From Streptomyces sp. TRM70350 (GTDB lineage Bacteria; Actinomycetota; Actinomycetes; Streptomycetales; Streptomycetaceae): a stretch of 64,000 nt of DNA. Made by a program: the position numbers and the translations under genes. This document shows, one piece after another, positions 17,924 to 27,340 of this stretch. Each line of letters begins with the position of its first letter. Positions within the stretch are counted from its first letter, which is position 1. A model generated the notes under the pieces. The model saw only the letters and a program-made list of their open reading frames with translations. It was not told the origin of the DNA and made no database searches. The stretch lies in the NCBI RefSeq assembly GCF_019219825.1, contig NZ_JAHUXH010000010.1, positions 124,001 to 188,000 of the forward strand. The letters are read 5' to 3'.

Positions 17924-20740
17924 GTGACCGTGCGACGGGACTTCCAGGAGCCTGCCAGGAGCCGCCCCGACCTGGTCATCGGCCGGGAGGAACCGTTCAC
18001 GGCGGCGCGTGAGCAGCTCGGTCGCGGGGGCAGTGTGCTGCTGCACGGGCCCGCCGGAATAGGAAAGTCGACCGTACTGCGGGCATTGGCGGCGGATTAC
18101 GCCGAGGCGGCCCGGACCGTGTTGCGCTGCTCGGCGACGGAGTCCGAATCGCATCTGCCGTTCCTGGCCCTGGCCGACCTGCTCGGTCTGGTGCTGGACA
18201 AGGTGTCCGACAAGCTGCCCGCCGCCCAGCGCACCGCGCTGGAGTCGGCGCTCACCGGCCGCGGCGAGTCCACCCTCCAGCGCGACGGCCTGGCGCTGCG
18301 CCTCGCCGTGCTGTCCGCGCTGCGCGCGCTCGCCGCCGAGGGGCCGGTCCTGGTCGTCGCCGACGATGTGCAGTGGCTGGACCCGGCCAGTTCGGAACTG
18401 CTCGGCTTCGCCGCCCGCCGCCTCGGCGACACCCCCGTCACGATGCTGTGCGCGGTGCGGACGGACGGCCAGGAGTACGACCGCCACCTGCGCACCTCTC
18501 CCCCGGACACCCTCGCCGTCCGGCTGGGCCCGCTCTCCCGCGCCCAGGTCTCGGCGCTGCTCGACCACCGCGGCTACACCGGCCTGCCGCGTTCCACGGT
18601 CCGGGACATCCACCGCACCAGCGGCGGCAATCCGCTGTTCGCGCTGGAGCTGGGCCGTGCCCTCGCCGAGAGCCCGACCCCGCCGCGCCCGGGCGAGCCG
18701 CTGCCGGTGCCGACCTCGCTGCGGGCGCTGGTCCTCAGCCGGCTGGAGATGCTCTCCGCCGAGGCCCGGCACACCCTCCTCGTGGCGAGCGCGGGCGCCC
18801 GGCCCACGCTGTCCCTGCTGCACGCGGCCGGCCGGGAGAACGCCGAGGCCGAGACCGCCCGGGCGGCCGAACTGGGGCTGCTGGCCACGGAGCCGGAGGG
18901 TCCCACCGTACGCTTCGCGCATCCGCTGATCTCCGCCGCGCTGTACGCGGAGGCGCCCGCGCACCAGCGGCGGGCCGCGCACGCGGCGCTGTCCACGGCG
19001 GCCTCCGATCCGATCGAGCGGGCCCGGCACCTGGCCCTGGCGACGACCGGGACGGATCCGGAGGTGGCGGCGCGGCTCGCCGGGGCCGCCATACTGGCCC
19101 GGGACCGCGGGGCGCCCTCGGTGGCCGCCTCGCTCGGGCTGCTCGCGGCGCGGCACACGCCGGCCGACAGTGTGCCGGGGCCGGACGAGCGGCGGTTGCA
19201 GGCGGCCGAGGACGCGATCACCGCCGGCGAGGTGGACCTCGCCCGGGACATCGCGCGTGAGGTGCTGACCCGGGCCACGGTTCCCGCGGAGCGGGTGCGG
19301 GCCTGGATGGTGGTGATCGAGGCGGCGGGACAGGCCCTCGGGGAGGTCGACGCCGTCTTTCCGCAGGCGCTGGCCGACGCGGGCGACGACCCACGACTGC
19401 TCGCCCTGGTGCACTACCAGCTGGCCTGGCGGGCGCTGGTCGTCGAGGGCGACTTCGCCGAGGGCCGCGAGGAGGCCGCGCACGCGGCGGACCTGGCGGC
19501 GCGGGCCGGGGACCGGCGTACCGAACTGCTGGCGCTCGCCTTCCAGGCCCAGGCCGAGACCCTGATGGGCCACCCGGACGCGCCCGCGACCATCAAACGC
19601 GCGCTGAAGGAGCCGCAGGACCCGCAGGTGGCGTGCCACCACAACGGGGCGGGCTCGACGCGTTTCCGCTGGCTGCTGATGAGCGACCAGCTGCCCGAGG
19701 CGCGCAACACGGTCACCGCGCTGCTGCGCGAGGTGCGGCGGCGCGGGATGGTCGAGAGCGAGGTGCACTTCCTGCGGCTGCTGGCCGAGACCGAACTGCG
19801 CGCCGGGCACTGCGGCCGCGCCCTCGACCTGGCCCGCGAGAGCCTGCGGCTGGCCCGCGACTCGGGCATCGGCGAGGTGGCCTCCGCGATGCTCACCTCG
19901 CTCGCCGAGGCCTCGGGCGGCAGCGTGGAGCAGGCGCTGGCGCTGGCGCGGGAGGCGGTGGAGCACGCCGAGGAGGACGGCGACCAGATCTACGTCTCGC
20001 GCGCGCTGGCCGCCCTCGGATACGTCCAGCTGGTCGCCGGGGACGCCCCGGAAACCGTCCGGTCGCTGCGCCGGGTGCGGGAGCTGGAGCACGGGCTCGG
20101 CGTGACCGACCCGGCGCGCGGCCGCTGGCACGGGGACCTCGCGGAGGCGCTGGTGCGGATCGGTGAGCTCGCGGAGGCGCAGGACGTCATCGACGTCACG
20201 CGCGAACAGGCGCTGCGGCTGGGTCGGGAGAGCGTGCTGGCCGTGCTCGACCGGGCGGAGGCGCTGGTGCGGGCCGCGAGCGGCGAGCACGACGCGGCGG
20301 TGGGCCGGTTGACGTCGGTGCAGGACCGGCTGAGCAAGCTGGGCTACGGGCTCGAAGAGGCGCGCGCGGCCTTCGAGTTGGCGCGGTTGCGGGCCCGGCG
20401 GGGGCCCGGGCCGACGTCGTACGACGAGGCGGCGCGGCTGTTCCGGCGGTGCCGCGCGCTGCCCTGGCTGCGGCAGGTCGACGCGGCCGTGGCGGCGGGG
20501 GCGACGCAGGACCGGCAGGCGGCCCCGGCTGTCGCGCCGACCGCGCTGGAGGGGCTCGCCTCGATGGAGCGTCAGGTCGCGGCGCTGGTCATGGAGGGCG
20601 CGACGAACCGGGAGATAGCCGGGCGGCTGTTCATCAGCGTCAAGACGGTCGAGGCGACGCTCACCCGGGTCTACCGCAAGCTGGGGATCCGATCGCGGGT
20701 GGACATCGTCCGACTGGCGGCGGGGCGGCACGTCAAGTAG
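17924..20740 (+). CDS. LAL-type (large ATP-binding LuxR) transcriptional regulator
   Basis: Protein of 938 aa from GTG 17924, which has GGAGGG just upstream; a TTG at 17894 is less likely. N-terminal AAA/STAND ATPase with Walker A GPAGIGKST (about 43-51) and Walker B LVVADDVQWLD (about 138). The middle is TPR-like helical repeats of about 500 residues. The C-terminal LuxR helix-turn-helix reads NREIAGRLFISVKTVEATLTRVYRKLG. LAL proteins activate antibiotic, maltose or other gene sets on binding a ligand and ATP. The target is unknown here; divergent from the acyl-CoA synthetase. Confidence 0.93.
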   Translation: MTVRRDFQEPARSRPDLVIGREEPFTAAREQLGRGGSVLLHGPAGIGKSTVLRALAADYAEAARTVLRCSATESESHLPFLALADLLGLVLDKVSDKLPAAQRTALESALTGRGESTLQRDGLALRLAVLSALRALAAEGPVLVVADDVQWLDPASSELLGFAARRLGDTPVTMLCAVRTDGQEYDRHLRTSPPDTLAVRLGPLSRAQVSALLDHRGYTGLPRSTVRDIHRTSGGNPLFALELGRALAESPTPPRPGEPLPVPTSLRALVLSRLEMLSAEARHTLLVASAGARPTLSLLHAAGRENAEAETARAAELGLLATEPEGPTVRFAHPLISAALYAEAPAHQRRAAHAALSTAASDPIERARHLALATTGTDPEVAARLAGAAILARDRGAPSVAASLGLLAARHTPADSVPGPDERRLQAAEDAITAGEVDLARDIAREVLTRATVPAERVRAWMVVIEAAGQALGEVDAVFPQALADAGDDPRLLALVHYQLAWRALVVEGDFAEGREEAAHAADLAARAGDRRTELLALAFQAQAETLMGHPDAPATIKRALKEPQDPQVACHHNGAGSTRFRWLLMSDQLPEARNTVTALLREVRRRGMVESEVHFLRLLAETELRAGHCGRALDLARESLRLARDSGIGEVASAMLTSLAEASGGSVEQALALAREAVEHAEEDGDQIYVSRALAALGYVQLVAGDAPETVRSLRRVRELEHGLGVTDPARGRWHGDLAEALVRIGELAEAQDVIDVTREQALRLGRESVLAVLDRAEALVRAASGEHDAAVGRLTSVQDRLSKLGYGLEEARAAFELARLRARRGPGPTSYDEAARLFRRCRALPWLRQVDAAVAAGATQDRQAAPAVAPTALEGLASMERQVAALVMEGATNREIAGRLFISVKTVEATLTRVYRKLGIRSRVDIVRLAAGRHVK

Positions 20741-20932
20741 GCGCGGCGGCTGCAGCCGACCGAGGGTTTTCCCTCCCCCAACTCCCTTAGGGCGTTCCCT
20801 CCTTGGGGCGCACGCGCGCCCCGCCCTAGCGTAGTCACGTGCCGCTCGCCGGGCACACGGGGCCTGTCCCGAGGCCCCGTGCTCCACCCCCCACCCGCGC
20901 GACCCCCCACCGGCAACCCCCTGAGGAGACTC

Positions 20933-21724
20933 ATGTTCGGGCTCACCCGTGCCAGAAAGACCGCCGCCGTCGTCGCGGCGACCGCTGCCGCCGCCGCGAC
21001 CGCGCTGCTCACCGCCCCCGCCGCCGTCGCCGCCCCGCAGCCCGTCGTCGGGGGTACGACGACCACGACGTCCGCGTACCCGTTCATGATGCAGATCACG
21101 GACGCCTCGCAGGACCAGTTCTGCGGCGGCACCCTGGTCTCCCCGACGAAGGTCGTGACCGCCGCGCACTGCATGGTCGGCGAGACCACCCGCAGCGTCC
21201 GCGTGGTCGGCGGCCGCACCTACCTCAACGGCACCAACGGCACGGTGAGCCGGGTCAGCAAGATCTGGATCCACCCCAACTACAGGAACGTCACCAGCGG
21301 CGACGACGTGGCCGTACTGACGCTGTCGACGTCGATGCCGTACACCACGGCGAAGTACGTCTCCTCCTCGCAGACCTCCGTGTACGCGGCCGGCACCACG
21401 GCCCGCGTCCTCGGCTGGGGCACCACCTCGCAGAGCGGCAGCTCCTCCAACCAGCTGCGGACCGCGACGGTCCCGACCGTGTCCGATGCCGGCTGCCGCA
21501 GCTCGTACGGCTCCGACTTCCTGGCGAGCGACATGGTGTGCGCCGGATACACCTCCGGCGGCGTGGACACCTGCCAGGGCGACAGTGGCGGTCCCCTGCT
21601 CATCGGGGGCGTCCTGGCAGGAGTCACTTCCTGGGGCGAGGGCTGCGCGCAGGCCGGTTACCCGGGCGTCTACACCCGGCTGACGACGTTCTCCAGCCAG
21701 GTGACCGCGCAGGTCAACTCGTAG
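20933..21724 (+). CDS. sprT: Secreted trypsin-like serine protease (S1 family, SGT-like)
   Basis: Protein of 263 aa, close to Streptomyces griseus trypsin (259 aa). ATG 20933 has GAGGAG upstream. Sec-type signal peptide of about 34 residues with an Ala-rich core, short propeptide, and mature start VVGGTTTTT. Catalytic triad in TAAHC (His57), DDVAVL (Asp102) and GDSGGP (Ser195); an Asp six residues before the Ser (VDTCQGDSGG) fits trypsin specificity; three disulfides are possible. Degrades external protein and may process other exoenzymes during differentiation. Monocistronic. Confidence 0.93.
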   Translation: MFGLTRARKTAAVVAATAAAAATALLTAPAAVAAPQPVVGGTTTTTSAYPFMMQITDASQDQFCGGTLVSPTKVVTAAHCMVGETTRSVRVVGGRTYLNGTNGTVSRVSKIWIHPNYRNVTSGDDVAVLTLSTSMPYTTAKYVSSSQTSVYAAGTTARVLGWGTTSQSGSSSNQLRTATVPTVSDAGCRSSYGSDFLASDMVCAGYTSGGVDTCQGDSGGPLLIGGVLAGVTSWGEGCAQAGYPGVYTRLTTFSSQVTAQVNS

Positions 21725-21767
21725 CGGACGAACAGGATTCCTGAGTACCCCTCAGGTAAGTGAGCCG

Positions 21768-21808
21768 GGGGGCGTTGCGGGCCTCCACGAGCGGCCCGCA
21801 GCGCCCCC
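21768..21808. terminator. Hairpin terminator between trypsin and winged-helix gene
   Basis: Fifteen-base arms (21768-21782 and 21794-21808) pair with a single mismatch or G-T pair, 11-nt loop, followed by TTT. Lies between two convergent genes. Confidence 0.8.
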
Positions 21809-21834
21809 TTTCCATGCGCCCGGTCGGGCGCGGG

Positions 21835-22926
21835 TCACGGGATCACGGTCCCGAAGCGGAGGTCGTACGACCCCTGGTGCAGCACCTGGAGCATCCGCCC
21901 GCCCTCCTCGGCCACCTCGTCGCGCTGGGCCCGGCTGAGGCTGCCGAACGGCTCGACGACCAGGGCGCCGTCGAGCAGCCGCCAGACACCGGCCAGGAAG
22001 CCGTCGACGAGGAGCGGGCAGTAGAACGTGTTCGCCTGCCAGGTGCGGCCACGGCGCGCGGGCGGCACCACGCGGGTGCGGTCGGCGTGCGAGAGCAGCA
22101 GATTGTCGAACTCGGGCAGGAAGCGGGGCGGGGCCGGGGTGTCCGGGTCGGGGCGGGGCGCGTCGGGCAGGTCGAAAAGCTCGACGCCACTGTCGTCCCG
22201 GAAGGTGACCAGCTGCGGACGGAGCCGTTCGAACACCGGGCGCATCCGGGTCGGGCCGGACCAGGTCTGCATGTCCTTCACGGAGGCGGGGCCGAACGCG
22301 CCGAGATAGCGCAGTACGGCGCTCTCCGGGGTGGCGGCCGGTTCGGCGGGGCGGCCCAGCCAGTGCTCGGCGGTGGTGAGGGCGACCTGGGCGCTCGTGC
22401 CCCACAGTCCGCGTGGGGTGACCTGGACCAGCGGGAGCGTGCAGCGGGCGGCGATGGCGAGGGCCTGCGGGTCGGCGTCCGGCCACTCGGTGAGCAGGGC
22501 CTCGCGCAGCTGCCGCATGGTGCGCGGCTCGGCCTCGACCAGTTCGCGGGCGATGGTGGCGAGCCGCTCCAGGTCGACCCCGACGAGGCCCTTGCGGAAG
22601 ATCTTGATCTCCCGGTCGCGGGCGGGCTGCGCCAGCGGCCGCAGGGTGAGGGAGTCGTCGGCGGTGTGCAGGTGGATGGTCGAGCGCAGGGTGACGATAC
22701 GGACCGCCTCGCGGTCGGCCAGCAGCCCGGAGAGCTCCTCGGGGCGGAAGCCGTCGAGGCGGGCGGCGAGCGCGTAGTACGGCGGCTTGACCTCCTGGGC
22801 CTGCAGTCCGACCAGGTGCTCCACAGCCGCCTTCGCGGACAGCGGCGCCCGGCGCAGGAGCAGCTGCCGGTCGAGGGTGGCGCGGTTGAGGGCTCGGGTG
22901 CCGAGCACGGTCGTCGTCTTCGTCAT
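21835..22926 (-). CDS. Winged-helix DNA-binding protein, HTH_42 (AlkZ/YcaQ-related) family
   Basis: Protein of 363 aa. ATG 22926 begins MTKTTTVLGTRALNRATLDRQ. The N-terminal LVGLQAQEVKPPYYAL carries the QxQ-type element seen in HTH_42 proteins, followed by IVTLRSTIHLHTADDSL and three winged-helix-like domains. HTH_42 proteins include the AlkZ/YcaQ glycosylases that excise crosslinked or alkylated bases, but many Streptomyces members are uncharacterised. Repair function is plausible, not shown. Upstream lies a decayed CorA gene on the other strand. Confidence 0.8.
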   Translation of the reverse strand: MTKTTTVLGTRALNRATLDRQLLLRRAPLSAKAAVEHLVGLQAQEVKPPYYALAARLDGFRPEELSGLLADREAVRIVTLRSTIHLHTADDSLTLRPLAQPARDREIKIFRKGLVGVDLERLATIARELVEAEPRTMRQLREALLTEWPDADPQALAIAARCTLPLVQVTPRGLWGTSAQVALTTAEHWLGRPAEPAATPESAVLRYLGAFGPASVKDMQTWSGPTRMRPVFERLRPQLVTFRDDSGVELFDLPDAPRPDPDTPAPPRFLPEFDNLLLSHADRTRVVPPARRGRTWQANTFYCPLLVDGFLAGVWRLLDGALVVEPFGSLSRAQRDEVAEEGGRMLQVLHQGSYDLRFGTVIP

Positions 22927-22989
22927 GCTGCGCACGCTAACGCCGCTTGCGGACAGCTTCGGTCCGCAGCTCTCGCCGCAGCCTCGCCC

Positions 22990-23421
22990 CCGCAGCCGCC
23001 GAAGGCCGACCCGCCACCCACTCCTGATCCGCCGACCGCGCAGCCCGCGGAGATCGTCAGCGTGGTGGAGGCGGCGCTGCACGAGGACGGCGTCCGGGTC
23101 TCCTCCCCCGCGACCCTCGCCGACACCTACCGCGAACTGCGCGCGAAGCCGTCCGGCATGGCCTGGATCGGCCTGGCCCGCCCCACGGAGAGTGAACTCC
23201 TTTCCCTCGCCGAGGAGTTCTACCTGCGCCGCCGTATGGAGGAGACGCCGGAGCTGCTGCAGCTGGGCCCGGAAGCGGTGCTGTACGCCATCCTCGACGC
23301 GGTCGTCGACGGCTACGCGCCGGTCGTCGCGGGCGTCCAGAACGACATCGACGAGATCGAGACCGAGGTGTTCCGCGGCGACCCGGAGGTCTCCCGCCGT
23401 ATCTACGAACTCTCCCGCGAA
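22990..23421 (+). pseudogene. CorA-type magnesium transporter remnant (internally deleted, 3' truncated)
   Basis: The plus strand encodes EIVSVVEAALHEDG, LADTYRELRAKPSGMAWIGL and SLAEEF, the start of an actinomycete CorA. It jumps at about 23218-23230 to RRRMEETPELLQLGPEAVLY and continues through IDEIETEVFRGDPEVSRRIYELSRE. About 70 codons normally between these parts are missing, and the C-terminal two membrane helices with the GMN motif are absent after 23421. It cannot be a working channel. Confidence 0.8.
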
Positions 23422-23647
23422 AGGTGTCCCGCAAGGACGGCTTCCAAGGCTCCGGCACACGTACGCCTCGATCATCTCCCGATCCCGCTCAGGGCCGCCC
23501 CACGGCAACTCCACCTCGGCAGCGGGGATCTCCATGAAGTACTCGGCCGGCGCCGCCGCCACCGAGGGAGGCATGTCGACGACGCGAGTCTTAGGGTGAG
23601 GCGCGGCGCCTTGGCCGCGCCCCCTGGTGCCCCGGCCGTCGGCTGAT
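23422..23647. other. Unassigned stretch between CorA remnant and FhuF-like gene
   Basis: The minus strand can be read as about 55 codons (from 23574, MPPSVAAAPAEYFMEIPAAE, then ELPWGGPERDREMIEAYV) with good codon bias and no recognised family. It runs into the CorA remnant without a natural end, so it is probably another gene scrap. Confidence 0.4.
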
Positions 23648-24355
23648 TCATCGGGCCAGGCAGCAGTCTCCGCACTTCGTGCCCGCAGGCGTGCGGTAGA
23701 AGAGGCAGCAGCTGCGGCGGCGGAAGGTCAGGTCGGGCCCGGTGAAGTGGCCGGTGCCGGCCAGGCGTCCGGTGGTGAGCAGGTCGGTGGTGAGCTGGGT
23801 GAGCGGGCCGCGCAGGTCCGGTCGTGCCGTCAGGAGCACCTGGGCCGTCCCGGCCAGCGCGGAGGCGGCGTTTCCGTCCAGGAGACGCGGGGAGATCTTG
23901 ACGCGGAGTCCGGCGGCCAGCGCGTCCAGGTGCTGCTCGACCACCATCTGGTACAGCGCCTCGGTGAGGTGCGGGATCCGGTCGGCGTACCAGCCGGTGG
24001 GGGCGGGCAGCCACAGCGCGGGGCCCTCGTCGGCGCGGTGCAGCCCGGCCAGGTCGGGGACGATGCCGTGGAGGAGCGTGCAGGCGAGGACCGGGGACCA
24101 CAGGCGTGCGGCGTGTCCGAGCTGGGCGATGGAGACTCCGATGCGCCTCTCGCGGGTGTCGTACCGGTCGGCGACGGCCTCCGCGAGGTCGGTGAAGCCG
24201 CGGGCGTAGGCGTCGGTGACCGGGTGCCGGCCCTGGTCCGGTCCGCCCACGGCCAGGGTGAAGAATCCTCCGAGGGCCGCCACGTCCTTGAGCGCGGCGG
24301 CGACGGCCCCGGCGGGCGCGCGAGCGGATGCGGACGCGGATACGGGTGGAGTCAT
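23648..24355 (-). CDS. FhuF-like (2Fe-2S) reductase of the cobalamin-controlled operon
   Basis: Protein of 235 aa. The last 24 residues carry the FhuF-type motif Cys-Cys-x10-Cys-x2-Cys (SCCLFYRTPAGTKCGDCC), the [2Fe-2S] signature of ferric-siderophore reductases. The N-terminal body is helical with GFFTLAVG and LWLPAPTGW. The ATG overlaps the ATPase stop (ATGA), so it is translationally coupled to the importer. FhuF reduces Fe(III) chelates; under a cobalamin riboswitch the substrate could instead be the cobalt centre of an imported corrinoid (inference). Last gene of the five-gene operon. Confidence 0.85.
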   Translation of the reverse strand: MTPPVSASASARAPAGAVAAALKDVAALGGFFTLAVGGPDQGRHPVTDAYARGFTDLAEAVADRYDTRERRIGVSIAQLGHAARLWSPVLACTLLHGIVPDLAGLHRADEGPALWLPAPTGWYADRIPHLTEALYQMVVEQHLDALAAGLRVKISPRLLDGNAASALAGTAQVLLTARPDLRGPLTQLTTDLLTTGRLAGTGHFTGPDLTFRRRSCCLFYRTPAGTKCGDCCLAR

Positions 24356-25179
24356 GTCTGCGTGGCCCTCTGTCGCTGTCCGGGGCGATCGCCGGTGAGC
24401 AGTGTCACCTGGGGTACGCCGGTACGGGGATGCTCGGTGACGTCCGCCTCGACGCGGTAGACCTCGGCCAGCAGGGCAGGGGTGAGGACGTCTGGTGGTG
24501 CGCCGTGGGCGACCACCCGTCCGGCCTGCAGCACGCAGAGGCGGTCGCAGAACGAGGCGGCGAGATTGAGGTCGTGCAGCGCGACCACGGCGGTGACTCC
24601 GAGGCGGCGGACGAGACGGAGCGCGTCGAGCTGGTGGCGCAGGTCGAGGTGGTTGGTGGGCTCGTCCAGCACCATCGTCCCGGCCCGCTGGGCGAGTGCG
24701 CGGGCGATCAGGACGCGCTGCTTCTCCCCGCCCGACAGCCGGTCGAAGGGTGCGTCGGCCAGGTCGGCGGCGTCGAGTTCCGTCAGGGCGGCCGTGACGA
24801 TGGCGCGGTCGTCGGCGTCGTCGCCCGCGAAGGGGCGCTTGTGCGGGGTGCGGCCCATGGCCACCACCTCGTACACGGTGAGCTCGAAGTCCCCGGCGTG
24901 CTCCTGCAGCACGGCCGCCAGGTGCCGGGCCAGGCGCTTGCCGGGCATCCGCCAGACGTCCGTCCCGTCCAGCAGCACGCGGCCCGACGTGGGGCGCAGC
25001 GCCCGGTAGACGGTGCGCAAGAGGGTGGACTTGCCCGCGCCGTTCGGGCCGACGAGGCCGACCACCTCTCCGGCGGGCACCGTCAAGGAGACCCGGTCGA
25101 CCAGCGGTCTGCCGTCGACGACCACCGACACGTCGTCGATGTCCAAGGTTCCGGGTGCCGCTTCCGGTCGTCCGGTCAT
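24352..25179 (-). CDS. ABC transporter ATP-binding protein (FecE/BtuD type)
   Basis: Protein of 275 aa from ATG 25179, which overlaps the permease stop. Walker A GPNGAGKST (about 40-48), Q-loop LAAVLQEHAG, signature LSGGEKQRVLIARAL, Walker B TMVLDEPTNHLD, switch His in VVALHDLNLA. Powers the type II importer encoded by the next two genes upstream. FecE-like ATPases serve siderophores, heme, cobalamin or, in some actinobacteria, proposed F420-0; the riboswitch favours corrinoid. Confidence 0.93.
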   Translation of the reverse strand: MTGRPEAAPGTLDIDDVSVVVDGRPLVDRVSLTVPAGEVVGLVGPNGAGKSTLLRTVYRALRPTSGRVLLDGTDVWRMPGKRLARHLAAVLQEHAGDFELTVYEVVAMGRTPHKRPFAGDDADDRAIVTAALTELDAADLADAPFDRLSGGEKQRVLIARALAQRAGTMVLDEPTNHLDLRHQLDALRLVRRLGVTAVVALHDLNLAASFCDRLCVLQAGRVVAHGAPPDVLTPALLAEVYRVEADVTEHPRTGVPQVTLLTGDRPGQRQRATQT

Positions 25180-26339
25180 CGTGCCCTCCTTCGCATCAGC
25201 CAGAGGAAGAACGGGCCGCCGACCAGGGCGGTGAGGATGCCGACGGGGATCTCCTCGGGGCTCATGAGGGTGCGCGCGGCCAGGTCGGCGGCGATCAGGA
25301 AGGCCGCGCCGAGCAGGGCCGCGGCCGGGAGCGCCCGGCGGTGGTCGGCCCCGACGAGGAGCCGTACGACGTGCGGCAGGATCAGGCCGACGAAGCCGAT
25401 CTGGCCGCTGACCGCGACGATCGTGCCGATCATCAGCGCGACCAGGATGAACAGTGCGGCACGGAAGCGGTGGACGTCCAGGCCGAGGGCGGCGGCGGCC
25501 TCCTCCCCGGCGAGCAGCAGGTTCAGGGGGCGGCTCACGCCCAGCAGGACGGCCGTGCCGAGCAGGACCGCCGCGGCCGGGATCCACACCATCGTCCAGG
25601 TGGTGCCGGCCAGTCCGCCGAGCATCCAGCGCAGCGCCGACTGCGTCTTGTGGGGGTCGTTGGAGGTGACCATGAGGAAACTCGCCACCGCCGACAGCAC
25701 CTCGGCCATCGCCACGCCCGCCAGGACCAGCCGCACGGTGGTCATCCGTCCGCCGGAGCGGGCCAGGAAGTACACCGCGACCAGGGCCGCCAGAGCGCCG
25801 CAGAACGCCGCCAGCGGCAGCGAGAAGGCTCCGAACAGCGTCACGTTGAAGACGAGGACCAGCACCGCGCCGACGCTCGCGCCCGACGACACTCCCAGCA
25901 GCATCGGATCGGCGAGCGGGTTGCGGACCAGGGCCTGCAACGCCATCCCCGCCACCGACAGTCCGGCTCCCACCACCGCGCACAGCAGCACCCGGGGCAG
26001 CCGGACGTCGGTGACGATCGTCTCCCGTACCGGGGGCCACGTCGCATCCGCCAGGGCGGGGTGCAGGTGGTGGAGCAGGATGCCCCACACCTCCCCGGCC
26101 GGGACCGTGACCGAACCGGCCGCGATCCCGAACGTCGCCGCCACCGCCACCAGGGCGGCGAGCCCGGCGAGCACCAGGGCGTAGGGGAGTCTGCGGCGGC
26201 CGGGCACCACGGTCTGCCCGGCCCCGGTCCTGGGGGAACTCCTGCCGACCGCCTCGGCAGTTGCCGACGCCCTGCCCGCGCCGGTCTTCCCGGCGACGGC
26301 GTCCTTGCCGGTGGCGGCCGGTTCGGTCACGCCGGTCAC
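25176..26339 (-). CDS. ABC transporter permease (FecCD/BtuC family)
   Basis: Protein of 387 aa from GTG 26339, which overlaps the binding-protein stop. About 60 N-terminal polar residues precede roughly nine to ten membrane helices. FecCD landmarks: VRLPRVLLCAVVGAGLSVAGMALQALVRNPLADPMLLGVSSGA is the family core (quoted here in parts: LPRVLL, GMALQALVRNPLADP, LGVSSGA), followed by GFVGLILPHVVR. Forms a homodimeric channel for the chelate delivered by the lipoprotein. Confidence 0.93.
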   Translation of the reverse strand: MTGVTEPAATGKDAVAGKTGAGRASATAEAVGRSSPRTGAGQTVVPGRRRLPYALVLAGLAALVAVAATFGIAAGSVTVPAGEVWGILLHHLHPALADATWPPVRETIVTDVRLPRVLLCAVVGAGLSVAGMALQALVRNPLADPMLLGVSSGASVGAVLVLVFNVTLFGAFSLPLAAFCGALAALVAVYFLARSGGRMTTVRLVLAGVAMAEVLSAVASFLMVTSNDPHKTQSALRWMLGGLAGTTWTMVWIPAAAVLLGTAVLLGVSRPLNLLLAGEEAAAALGLDVHRFRAALFILVALMIGTIVAVSGQIGFVGLILPHVVRLLVGADHRRALPAAALLGAAFLIAADLAARTLMSPEEIPVGILTALVGGPFFLWLMRRRAR

Positions 26340-27328
26340 CGGAAACGGTCCGGGTGGAGCTGACGGGCCAGCGACTGCACGGCCGCGGGCACCCGTACGC
26401 CGACGACGGTGGAGGACAGCGGCAGCACCGCGAACCGACGGTTCTTGATGGCGGGCACGTCCTTCAGCGCCGGGTTGGCGAGCAGGAACTGCTTCTTCTG
26501 CGCCACGGTCTGGTCGCCGTAGTCGTAGATGACGATGACCTCGGGCGCCCGCTCGGCCACCTGCTCGAACGACACGTCACCGAACGGCTTGTCGAGGTCG
26601 GCGAAGAGATTGACCCCTCCGGCCCGCTCGATCATGTCGTTGCCGATGCCCGCGCCGCCCGCGGTGAAGGCGGTCTTGTCGCCGCTGTCGTAGACGAACA
26701 GCTTCACCGGCTCGACGCCGTCGAGTTTCTCGTCCACCTCCTCCAAGGTGGCGTGCAGCCGCTCGATCTGCCGCTCGGCCCGCTCCGGGACGCCGAAGAC
26801 CTTGGCGACCTCGCGGATCTCCCGGTCCATCAGGGTCATCGTGACGGGCCCGGACGGGCACTCCTCGATGTTGAGGCGGGTGTTGACGCCCACCTTGGCG
26901 AAGGCGTCGCGGGAGCGGCCCTCCTTCTCGTCGAAGGTGGAGGCCCAGCCGCCGTAGACGAAGTCGGGCTCGGCCGCCAGCAGCGTCTCGTACGACGGGT
27001 ACTCCTTCGACAGCACCTTGACCTTGTCGTAGGCGGCCCGGTACTCGGGGAGGATCTCGTCGTCGAGGTAGCCGGTGCCGACCATCGACTTCTCCAGGCC
27101 GAGCGCCAGCATCACCTCGGTCGCGTGCTGGTTCAGCGACACCGCGCGCTGCGGTGGGCGCTGAAACGTCGTCTTCACCCCGCAGTTGGACACGGTGAGC
27201 GGGAAGCCCTTCGCGGCCGGGCCGCCCTTGGCGCCACCGGTGTTGTCCTGGGCGCTCGTGCCACAACCGGAGATCAGCAGAGCTGTGGCCATGGCCAGCA
27301 GGGGGGACAGTGGGCGTCTGCCCGTCAT
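26336..27328 (-). CDS. Chelate-binding lipoprotein of ABC importer (BtuF/FepB type)
   Basis: Protein of 330 aa. Lipobox LISGC with Cys22. Two Rossmann-like lobes joined by a long helix, as in cluster A-II binding proteins: AVSLNQHATEVMLALGLE, EPDFVYGGWASTF, APEVIVIYDYGDQ, VRVPAAVQSLARQLHPD. ATG 27328 has AGAGGA upstream. Captures a metal chelate at the cell surface for the coupled permease/ATPase. Corrinoid is the favoured ligand because of the upstream riboswitch; a siderophore or F420-0 is an alternative. Confidence 0.9.
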   Translation of the reverse strand: MTGRRPLSPLLAMATALLISGCGTSAQDNTGGAKGGPAAKGFPLTVSNCGVKTTFQRPPQRAVSLNQHATEVMLALGLEKSMVGTGYLDDEILPEYRAAYDKVKVLSKEYPSYETLLAAEPDFVYGGWASTFDEKEGRSRDAFAKVGVNTRLNIEECPSGPVTMTLMDREIREVAKVFGVPERAERQIERLHATLEEVDEKLDGVEPVKLFVYDSGDKTAFTAGGAGIGNDMIERAGGVNLFADLDKPFGDVSFEQVAERAPEVIVIYDYGDQTVAQKKQFLLANPALKDVPAIKNRRFAVLPLSSTVVGVRVPAAVQSLARQLHPDRFR

Positions 27329-27340
27329 GGGAGAGTTCCT

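Noticed and set aside
17849..21274. A 1141-codon open frame antisense to the LAL regulator
   Set aside because: Low-complexity Gly/Arg/Gln composition typical of antisense frames in GC-rich DNA; the plus-strand LAL protein explains the region.
24352..27328. Calling the importer a ferric-siderophore system outright
   Set aside because: Family motifs alone allow it, but the cobalamin riboswitch in front argues for corrinoid; substrate left open.
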